NCBI GenBank assembly: GCA_030704615.1
Contig: CM060732.1
Coordinates: 10,540,001 to 10,604,000, forward strand
Direction of reading: 5' to 3'
DNA: 64,000 bases
From: Takakia lepidozioides
Lineage: Eukaryota > Streptophyta > Takakiopsida > Takakiales > Takakiaceae
Below are positions 56,030-64,000 of the stretch, in pieces; positions within the stretch are counted from its first letter, which is position 1; each line of letters opens with the position of its first letter. The translations under genes were made by a program, and so were the position numbers. The notes under the pieces are model-generated. The model did no database searches. It was not told where the DNA came from and worked only from the letters and a program-made list of their open reading frames with translations.

Positions 56030-57256
56030 AAACAATCGCCACACCACAGGCAGTGCAGCTGCTGAAGGAGCTGCGGTTGGAGGGGTTGTTGCCCAAAGAG
56101 TGGACTTTGCATCATCGGGATTTGATGATCCAGTTCATCAAGAACTTTGAGCCAAAGACGGGAGTTACCCAGATGAAGGGCGTAGATATACAAGTTACTC
56201 CGCAGTACTTGTAACAGCTTTTTGAATTACCATCTGGTAATGTGAGCGTGGACGAGCACAGGGCAAGATTGCAAGTAGGGGATCTTTTCCAAGAAACGAG
56301 TTTTTTCAGGAACCAGGGATTCACTTGCACCAAAGCCGAGTATCCAGGGTTGAGGGAAATTGGCCAGGTACTAAACATTCTGTTTGCCATGAAACAGAAC
56401 CAACAATATCTAATTAGCAGATCTGTTACGGAGGAGGTTTTGAAAGCCTTGAGAGTAGAGGATGTAGCTTGGGCAGAGATGATGCACAGTGGCCTGGTGA
56501 AGGAGATGAAATGATTACAGACTACTACTGCCAAGTCTCCAATCATTGTGTCTGGCCCAATTATTGCACATATTATCTTTGATTATTGCTTGCTTGATGC
56601 ACAAGAACGCAAGGTAATGGGGGTGTTTGAGGCAGCCACTTGTAACTGCAGTTGAGGAGCAAGGCTCTTCACAAGGTGAAGGAGGATTAGAGAGGCAGCA
56701 CCACTCCAAGAGACAGAGGAGGGAAGGAATTGTAATGGCGGATCCACTTGCCACAAGGAATCCACACGATGATGTTTCCATAGTTCCTGCAGAGGATGGG
56801 ATGCAGCAGCACAATGAGTTATTATTACTGGAAGCACGGCCATTAGAGAGGGAGACATAAGTTACTTCAGTACCACGGCCAGCACAACAAGCTGACCAAG
56901 TTGCCATAGTGGTAACTCAGACTGGGCTTGCTGTTATACCGGAGCCTCTTACTGTGGAGAAGGAGGGATTGGACATCCCCACTACAGAGCAGGTAGTGGC
57001 AGAAATTGAGAAGGGCGATCTTCTCTATGAAAACTCTGGTATAGTCGGAGATCCCATGGTACCAAAGGTACAGAATCAGCCCAAGGAAATCCCTGATGTG
57101 CAGGTTATGCCCAAAAATGTGACAGAGGTTGAAGGGATAAATGACAAGGGTACTGCAGCACCTGTGGAAGATGAGGTTGCTCAGGAACAAGATCTTGTGG
57201 GATCACGGCCTGATTGGTTTGTGAAACATCAAACTGTGGAGAATCAGGAAGAATAG
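56030..57256 (+). pseudogene. Post-integrase accessory ORF of the 14-kb element
   Basis: The frame with LLKELRLEGLLPKEWTLHHR, a TAA at about 56214, and then LFELPSGNVSVDEHRARLQV continues to TGA at 56514. Its pattern (YL-x2-LF-x-LPS, LQVGDLF, a Cys and PGLREI, then WA-x6-L) follows that of the N-terminal half of the chimeric ORF at 27485-28060. After a gap an acidic region (56627-57256, for example VVAEIEKGDLLYENSG) follows in two frames. No known family recognised. Confidence 0.5.
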
Positions 57257-58048
57257 CAGCAAGTTTTCCATGAAGACCCACAGCAGGCCATGGTTATGAG
57301 TTCCATAAGCAGGACTCTCAACCTGTAAATAAAACAAGTAACATAATACAGCCCACAACCCATGACCAAACTAGGTGTAGATGAATCCATGAACAATTTG
57401 GAAGGCAATTAATTCCTTCAGCATGGTTCCTGCCTCAGACCAGCACCGTGCGAAATGGTGATCTTCAATGGGTCGGTTAGTTGGAAGAACTTTAGTCCGA
57501 GTTGCCACTGGCAACCAAATACGCATAATCTGGTAATAGTGTGCCAAAGACTCTGGACTCGGGGAGGTCACTCCCTATCTAGTTTCCCAGGCACGTGAGG
57601 CAAACAGACATTTTCTATGGGGGTATTAATTTTATTTTCTGAATTTTTGGCCACCCTATTATTACATAATGTTGTAATATGGCATATTTTCTTGCAAGCT
57701 ATATTATTTATATTTTATATCAGGCACCCTATATTAACCTGAAAATTAAAAAAAAAAAACATTATGGGGTTGCCATCATTCCTCTCTCAATCTACGCTTC
57801 TTCACTGTCACGCCCTGCAAGCTTCAAAACCTGTGGGCCACAATGCTTGTACCACTGAGCGCACCACCATTTCTCTCTGCTTGTCTAACACAATGCCGCC
57901 ACGAATTGCAGCCGACAGGAGAGAGGGAAGCCTAAGGTTGTTGTGCACATACATCTACGCCCTCTCCGCTGCATGTCCCGAACTGCTTGTCACTGAACGA
58001 CACGTGTCCCTTTAATTTCTCTCTACCCTATATTAGTTTTAATATTTT
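57257..58048. other. AT-rich spacer in the element's 3' region
   Basis: Contains a T/A-rich stretch around 57600-57760 and no supported gene. Confidence 0.35.
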
Positions 58049-58669
58049 TTGAAAATACGTCTTTATTTTGGACATTGGACGTTACCTCCAGTTCCACCAC
58101 ACACATATCTGTATGATGTAAGGATCATGCTTAAGAAGGATCCCCAACTCCGTTCTTGGTTTACTTTTGTTCTGGAGAACTTGGCCAAGGAGAACTTGGG
58201 TCTTGATCACATTTTTCCCAAGGGGCATGAAGCCAGGAAGTGGTTACACTTCTCCAAAGTCATTGGCACACCACTCAGCTATACAGATGATAAGCTGCGG
58301 GCATACACTAATCTTGCCCGAAAGAGGTTGACGCAAGTCTTACAGTATAAGCTTCCAGACATGGTGGGCATACACTGTATGCCAGTTAGGATTCCTGAGA
58401 AGTCACAGAAGGTCAGAAAACAGTATGGCCAATGGGGGGAAGATGATTCGGATACTACTGGTTCTGTGGACGGGAATTTTGACATGACTGAGGATTATGC
58501 GATACAAATGGCGGAGAAGAAATGCCGGGGATCTCCTATGCCTGAAAAGTTACCTCCATATCAGCCTAAGGCAGGGCAGTCAGGTCCATCTAGTCGACAG
58601 TCATCCCCACCAGCCAGCGACATGGCTCGGGCTCATATACCAAGCCCTCTGAGGGAATCTCACCGGTAG
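58049..58669 (+). CDS. Hypothetical ORF before the 3' LTR
   Basis: 206 residues, open to a TAG about 80 bp before the 3' LTR. Includes DVRIMLKKDPQLRSWFTFVL and ARKWLHFSKVIGTPLSYTDD and a Ser/Pro-rich tail. No family recognised. It is likely the end of the element's accessory region; the first residues up to about 58079 may be outside the real protein. Confidence 0.4.
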   Translation: MKIRLYFGHWTLPPVPPHTYLYDVRIMLKKDPQLRSWFTFVLENLAKENLGLDHIFPKGHEARKWLHFSKVIGTPLSYTDDKLRAYTNLARKRLTQVLQYKLPDMVGIHCMPVRIPEKSQKVRKQYGQWGEDDSDTTGSVDGNFDMTEDYAIQMAEKKCRGSPMPEKLPPYQPKAGQSGPSSRQSSPPASDMARAHIPSPLRESHR

Positions 58670-58749
58670 AAGGGTGCTCGTTCATAAAGGTTTGCTGATC
58701 CTAAGCAGTAAACCGTGAGGACACGGCTTTTTGAGAGGGGGAGGGATAA

Positions 58750-59645
58750 TGTTAGAGGGCTATCTGGGACTTAGATAGTTTTACGGATTCTGTGGGGTAC
58801 CTTTAATTTTGCACAGACCTGTAGGTGGTAGACTCAGACCAACACAAGCCTTAGGGGCGACAGACAGGCTCACACAGTCAACAGTCACAGGCTTACACAG
58901 CCTATCTTAGCCTTACACAGCCTATCACAGCCTGACACAGCCTGACACAGTCTGACACAGCCCGACACTGCGTGACACAGTCAGTCACAGCTTGGCACAG
59001 TCCGTCATAGCATTCACGGGGAATGGTTATCATTGGTAGGGAACGACTGTGTGGGAACGACATCTGCAGAGGGAACGCGTTCTGTCTTGAGTAACAGTTA
59101 GTTAGTTAGGCGGTTAGAATAGCTTGCAGGTAGAATAGGCAGAGTAGCGACATGGAGAGGATCACTTCTTGGACATGTTTTCTAGCATCACGGCGGAGAG
59201 CACGATCTTGGGGCACATGGATGGAGATTACACAGAGGAGCAGATACGACGAGATAATGCTTGATACATGCAAGCTGTAGAGATGCACTGTAGAGCAGAT
59301 TAGAGACACCATGGCTTCGGCCTGATACATGATAGATATTAATATGATTCCTATTTCATACTCACACTGTGTAGAGAGATATGAATGAAGCTATGGAATG
59401 AATGCTTGAATAGATGGAACATGGTAGATTACAGAAGCAATCTGATACTTAATCATAGACAGTAAGGTAACTTGCTAACATGAATGCGAGAAGGAATACA
59501 AATAAGAAGCATCCCCATGATACACTAGCTATAGGTCATGATTGATTGTTCTGAGCAGGCTGAGTACTTAGAGATTTCCAACTCTTCTATCTTGGAGTTT
59601 CCACCTCGAATAGCTAAGGGATGGGTGAGTAAAAGCCGCTCGACA
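58750..59645 (+). repeat. 3' LTR of the 14-kb element
   Basis: TGTTAGAGGG ... CTCGACA, 896 bp; shorter than the 5' LTR chiefly in the CACAG repeat block (58860-59005). Followed by TCCAC, the target duplication. Confidence 0.87.
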
Positions 59646-59884
59646 TCCACAAAAAAATAAAATCATATGGGCAACTCAATCTTCAGAATATATATGGTAG
59701 CACTCTGAATATTTGGCGTTACACAAACTATATGCCACAACCAGCCAACATACTCTAGCAAAACAATGGTCGACAGTCAAATGTCTTGTCTACAAACTAT
59801 ATGAACAAAAACTACACCCAATTGCGACTCAAAGTTAGGTGCATCATTCTTTGCATAACCCAATGAACTTTTGTAAGCACTAAC

Positions 59885-60354
59885 CCATTGATTTGGTTGG
59901 TCCCTGAATCCGTGCAAAGATGACGGCTATGTCTTCAACTGTACTATTCCCAATCCATCGCTTCTGCCCGTTCAGGTGCCAATCCTCGTCGATCTGCTTC
60001 TGTTCATCACTCCCCAACACGGCTGCACCAACACATCTTTGACAAGTCAATGCCACCTCTTAAAGCCACAGACCTGGTAAATGACAATGACGTTGCTTTT
60101 TTTATACACTCTCCCCTGTGAGGACACGTATAAGCTTCAAATACAAACTCAATCATCTCTCAAGCCTTACAACATGAACTTGCAGACAGAATGAAGAAAG
60201 TAGAGGCAACCTGCATACCAATGATGGACATCCACAAGCTCGAATGGACAAGACTGAAGGTGGAGTAGCTTGAATCCAGTCGTGCAATCTCAACACTTAC
60301 CAACACATTCCCCACCACTGACAGCCCTGGACAACCATACCCCTGCCATGGTGC
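59885..60354 (-). pseudogene. ACX4: ACX4-type acyl-CoA oxidase, 5' exon relics
   Basis: Exon 60354-60219 reads APWQGYGCPGLSVVGNVLVS and then YSTFSLVHSSLWMSII, as in plant ACX4. Exon 60022-59885 reads VLGSDEQKQIDEDWHLNGQK and RWIGNSTVEDIAVIFAR. Between QKQ and IDEDW the conserved stretch with the FAD/substrate-binding Glu-Pro-Asn-Gly-Ser motif is missing, an internal deletion of roughly 45 codons. Together with the defects at 45066-45223 this is a pseudogene of a peroxisomal beta-oxidation enzyme. N-terminal exons were not found. Confidence 0.75.
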
Positions 60355-60875
60355 CTGTACAATTCTTATCAAATACTTTTAGGGGCCAAGAGTTAGCACT
60401 TACTAGAGCTCCTTGTCAGCCTCACCTCCAAAATCTGTGAAATTTCCATGAATCAAAGGTGAAGACAATGGACTACGTATTAGATGTGCAACATGACCAA
60501 CAAGAGTGGATGCCTCGCCTCTCCTCATCACTCTCCTCATCATTGTCGATTGAATCTAAAGGCACCAGATTTCCGTATGGAAGAAAAGTTCTCACTTTCG
60601 TCCTTCCAAATCAATCTGCAGTACAATTAAGACACAAGCTGACTGCAGGGGCGGCTCAGAATACTCCTAAATTGCCAAATAATATGCCCTCCACATTTCA
60701 AGTATTTCAAACAGTTCAATTCTGAACTCACCGGTTCAAATGGTCAGTTTCAACTCCAACCAATAAGGCAACAATGCCCACAACATCACCGCCTGGTCCA
60801 TTTTTATCAAATATACCACCACCACGATGGACGGCTTTCAACAGAATGCTGGCCGGATGGCTACCGGGTGGGTAC

Positions 60876-61701
60876 CCTTGCCACTCCGACAAATCCAATT
60901 GATGCAGCAGCTGCAACAGCAGCATCTCCCGTAGCTTTCCGCAACTTGGCAGTCAGAGCGGTTGAAGGTGCCTCTTCTAGCAATCTCTGGTTCCTTCTCT
61001 GCAAGAACACATCAGAGTACCCATTAACTCACATATGATTCATATTTTGCTATATAGGATGGTGGGATGTACGTGGGCACCCAACAAATCGATCAAAGAA
61101 TTTGCCTACTTGCTTGGGTTCCAACTGTAATTTGACAACTGTGCTCAACTGCAATACTATTGCAACCATAGAGAAAAGAACCATGCTTGATTTCCTAGAA
61201 AGAAACAAAATGGTTCCACCAGTCCAAGGTGGATTGCTCAACTTTGCCAACCCTCTAACTAATAGGAAATGGCCTACTTCCACAATTGAGTTCAGGAATG
61301 ATGATTCTCTTGGGTTGGTCTTGGAGCATGCATAGATCTGATTATCAGCTGTTTGGATAGTCTCTCAAGGCTATCCTTGTCAGTCATTATTTCATGGTAG
61401 TGGAAGTATGTCTCCTAGCATACAAACCTCAGTGTGTGACAGTGCACCCTTACTCTTCCTAGGATCAAGTCTCACACATAATCATGATGGAGAACCAGCA
61501 TGAACAGGTTGCTTCCTGTTGGTGCTCACCAGAGGGAATCTAGAACCAGAAGGAAAATTGATTCCCACCATTGTGTTTATTGGCTGTACGAAAATAGGTC
61601 TCAGTTCTTTCCACCACGTTTAAAAACAAAAGATTTAAATACCTAATACTGCAGTCACGTTCACCAAAATAAACCACATTCCCGTGTTTATCAGCCAACA
61701 C
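60876..61701 (-). pseudogene. accC: Plastid-type biotin carboxylase, two exon relics
   Basis: Exon 61701-61643 reads VLADKHGNVVYFGERDCSI and then lacks one base before AG and donor GTATTT. Exon 60998-60876 reads RRNQRLLEEAPSTALTAKLR and KATGDAAVAAAASIGFVGV. This is the biotin carboxylase of acetyl-CoA carboxylase, which carboxylates biotin in fatty acid synthesis; the wording is closest to the plastid subunit. The 59-base exon should be 60 bases, so the frame is broken. Other exons were not found. 60355-60875 holds no supported feature. Confidence 0.7.
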
Positions 61702-62600
61702 CTGCAACCACAGCTTAAAAATCATTACCATGGTAGACAGGAGAGCTGCCATTTAGCAGAGGATTGTTCATTTCCTAAAAGACTACTGTCTTGTAGAAAA
61801 ACACATGACTTGACATATTGCACAACGCCAGGATCTTAGTCTAAATAACATCTGTCCATGACAGTTATCTGCCTCAGGTGGAAATTATGATGTAGTGAAT
61901 CCTGGTGGTGCCTGGAGATATTGCTCTTTTCCCTTTTATCTTGAGATGGTGTGCGGACCTGTCTTGTACACAGCTTGATAACGACTTCCTTTTTCGCGGG
62001 TACTTCTATAGGATTTCTACAGTTCCCTCAAAACCAGTTCTTGCTGCTTTCTGTGCCTTGGCCTCCTATTCTTTCTTTTTTCTCTTCAAAGAACAAAGAG
62101 TTGTTCATGTTTCAAACAAGGACTCCATCAGAGGAGTCCGAACTTCTAGTAAATTAACTCATCGGTCACTTGTCTGACATCTATACCGAATAAATCGATA
62201 GTAAATTTTGTGCTACAGAGAGAGTCGTATATTCTCCATTTCAGAAAATAATACAGGTTGGACGACCAATAACCTTTCTCTTCAATGCCTCGAACATGCT
62301 AGAATTGCAGCACGGGCGTCATGCAAACGCTCGTATCTCTCCCTGAGGATCCCAATTGGATAAGGTGGAGATGCATTGCATTGTTGATAACATCTTTCTG
62401 AAGACCACTTATAAGTTTAAAAAACAATGTCTCCAAATTCCTTTAGCGCAAGACAAATAAGAGTCCACCATCGTGTGCAGGAATTGCTCAGAGTTTGGCC
62501 ATAATCATGCTACCTCCCATTTGACGTCAAATTCAAATGCCTACGGTTAATATATGTGATGTTACCACAAACTTTGGAAAAGAGAGAACCGAACAAGCAC

Positions 62601-62719
62601 CTGGCCACTCTGCGACTCCAAGGGATGACACGGTGTTGCTCTGTAGCTGAGTCTTCGCCGTAGGTGTCAAGTACACCACCACCTGTGGTTGCGCTTGCCT
62701 CGTTGAACTGGGATTCCAT
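62601..62719 (-). other. Candidate first exon, minus strand
   Basis: ATG at 62719 followed by ESQFNEASATTGGGVLDTYG and EDSATEQHRVIPWSRRVAR to donor GTGCTT. No family recognised. It may belong to a gene running left or be chance. 61702-62600 shows no other supported exon. Confidence 0.25.
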
Positions 62720-63157
62720 GGTCAAAACTTTGTATCAAAGTTCAGTTCTGTCCAACGGCCAAAAAGCGCGATCTTGCCAGTCTCTATTGAGATTGACCTT
62801 GAAACCTTTGATGTCAGTGAACCACTCCTGACGTACGTTCACTTAAAACTCCCAAGCTCCTACTAACAACAGGAGCGAAGTATCTGAATGTGATCCGGAA
62901 CATAGAGCAGCTCTGGGAGCTTGCGTCGAAACTGTAAGCTGGTGAGGAGGGAGCGAATGTCCAGAATTCTCCCTCCATCTCCCTCTTAAAGACCACCCTA
63001 CGCAGTTACAGTGCATTGCGGACCCAAGCTGCGGCCTATCACAATTCTCAGAAAAGATAAGGCCCGTCATTAACATACACATGTGCTTCTGTTACCAGCT
63101 TGAATCCACAGGACATCTAAATATTCGAGTCACCCCAAGGCTGCATGCACAGCAATC

Positions 63158-63193
63158 TGAAGAGAGGGAGAGAGAGAGTGTGTGTGAGAGAGA
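63158..63193. repeat. GA/GT microsatellite
   Basis: GA and GT dinucleotide run (AGAGAGGGAGAGAGAGAGTG and on). The rest of 62720-64000 holds only short unsupported ORFs. Confidence 0.6.
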
Positions 63194-64000
63194 ATGCCAG
63201 AGCACAGTTCTCTTTTCTGCGTCGGGGGCCCACACTTCCAAACAAAATATTTGTCATGCCAGCAAGGACAGCATTGCGTGTACAATGGCATCTCAGAACT
63301 TGGAGTGTTTCCAGAGCGAGGTAGCGTGAGACAAAAGATGGAGCGCACGCCGTCCTCAGCCAAATCTCACCTCTTCTTCATCCTGCAGCATGCAACGTCC
63401 TCGCACCTGTTGGACCCCAAACTCGCACAATCCATCGCCGACATGTCTGTGCATCTTTTGGCCCCACACGCTTCTCGCCAAAAACGTTTTGTTCTCTCCA
63501 CGAGCGTGTAGAAAGTTCCACAAGTGCGACATCCACCACGTGTCTATGGCATTTCTCGCCATCTGTAAAGTACATGGGACACATGGGCCTCTGACACTTG
63601 CCTCTAAATCTGGCACTCCAAAAACATTTGTAGAATCTAAAACGATTCTACAGCATCCAATTCAGACGGAATCCAAAACTGAGATTCTCCAGGGTTAATT
63701 ACTAACTCCAAGAGCTTGGGTTGGTTTAGGGTTCTGGGTTCGGGGTTCGTCCATGCGCTCTGCTACGGAGGTGCAGAGAATGCGTCTGTCCTCAATGTGG
63801 TGTGCAGCGTTCGGTCTGGGCGCCTTGGGAATGTCTTTCTGATGTCTCCGACAGGTTCTTGCAGTTGTGAATTGATTGTGTACTCCGTGGGCGATTGGAT
63901 TGCACAGGTATGATCCAGCTGCCCTGTTTTGAGCAATTAGCCTCCCCTAGAAGATCTTTTGTTTTTCAGAAATTTGGAGATTCTGCACATGTGATGAGAG

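Larger units (their letters stand above)
45562..59645 (+). mobile_element. 14-kb Ty3/gypsy retrotransposon without chromodomain
   Basis: Bounded by LTRs (45562-46528 and 58750-59645) and an imperfect 5-bp target duplication, TCTAC at 45557-45561 and TCCAC at 59646-59650. Order inside: primer site, gag, protease, RT, RNase H, integrase, a 3.7-kb 3' region with accessory ORFs, polypurine tract (GAGAGGGGGAGGGATAA). Many stops and frameshifts and visibly diverged LTRs show an old insertion. The lack of a chromodomain and the long 3' region recall Tat/Athila-like lineages, but this is a guess. Confidence 0.88.

Noticed and set aside
61102-61335. Plus-strand ORF with ordinary protein composition
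   Set aside because: No splice context, no family and opposite to the pseudo-exons; not enough support.
63716-63913. ORF at the right edge as start of a new gene
   Set aside because: Neither frame gives a recognisable domain, and the window ends before it could be tested.

Overview
The window looks like nuclear DNA of a plant-lineage (streptophyte) eukaryote. Genes are split by GT-AG introns. Recognisable host genes include a plant-type MAD1, a peroxisomal ACX4-type acyl-CoA oxidase and a plastid-type biotin carboxylase. Much of the sequence is Ty3/gypsy LTR retrotransposon. A charophyte alga such as Chara is my best guess; that is an inference from gene content and repeat style, not a database result.

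Layout. 1-8.8 kb: a spliced MAD1 spindle-checkpoint gene on the + strand, probably missing its extreme 5' end, with a foldback repeat and a LINE 3' fragment in its largest intron. 9.9-13.0 kb: a hAT transposon with a long intact transposase ORF. 13.7-21.7 kb: a decayed Ty3/gypsy element whose polyprotein carries a DNA cytosine-5 methyltransferase between protease and reverse transcriptase, and a PHD finger at its C-terminus. 21.9-28.0 kb: wreckage of other gypsy elements, two tRNA-like heads, and a chimeric ORF that joins a retroelement accessory domain to an integrase tail plus chromodomain. 28.75-36.6 kb: a young chromovirus with nearly identical 1.6-kb LTRs and a single-base frameshift in pol. 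36.6-37.6 kb: a satellite of about nine units, each carrying a strong hairpin. 37.8-41.9 kb: a nine-exon gene for a ParB-like domain joined to an amino-methyltransferase-like domain. 42-45.2 kb: a small coiled-coil ORF, a 239-bp tandem repeat and minus-strand exons. 45.6-59.6 kb: a 14-kb old Ty3/gypsy element without chromodomain, inserted into an ACX4 pseudogene. 59.9-62.7 kb: ACX4 and biotin-carboxylase pseudo-exons.

How it fits together. Most of the sequence is retrotransposon, in several layers of nesting. The strongest unusual feature is the pairing, in one retroelement, of a chromatin writer (cytosine methyltransferase) and a chromatin reader (PHD finger). The second is the ParB-methyltransferase gene. 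The third is an unnamed accessory domain seen twice, once behind the integrase of the 14-kb element and once fused in frame to a chromodomain tail. Most retroelement ORFs are broken; the MAD1 exons with resolved boundaries, the hAT transposase and the 3' pol ORF of the young chromovirus read cleanly.
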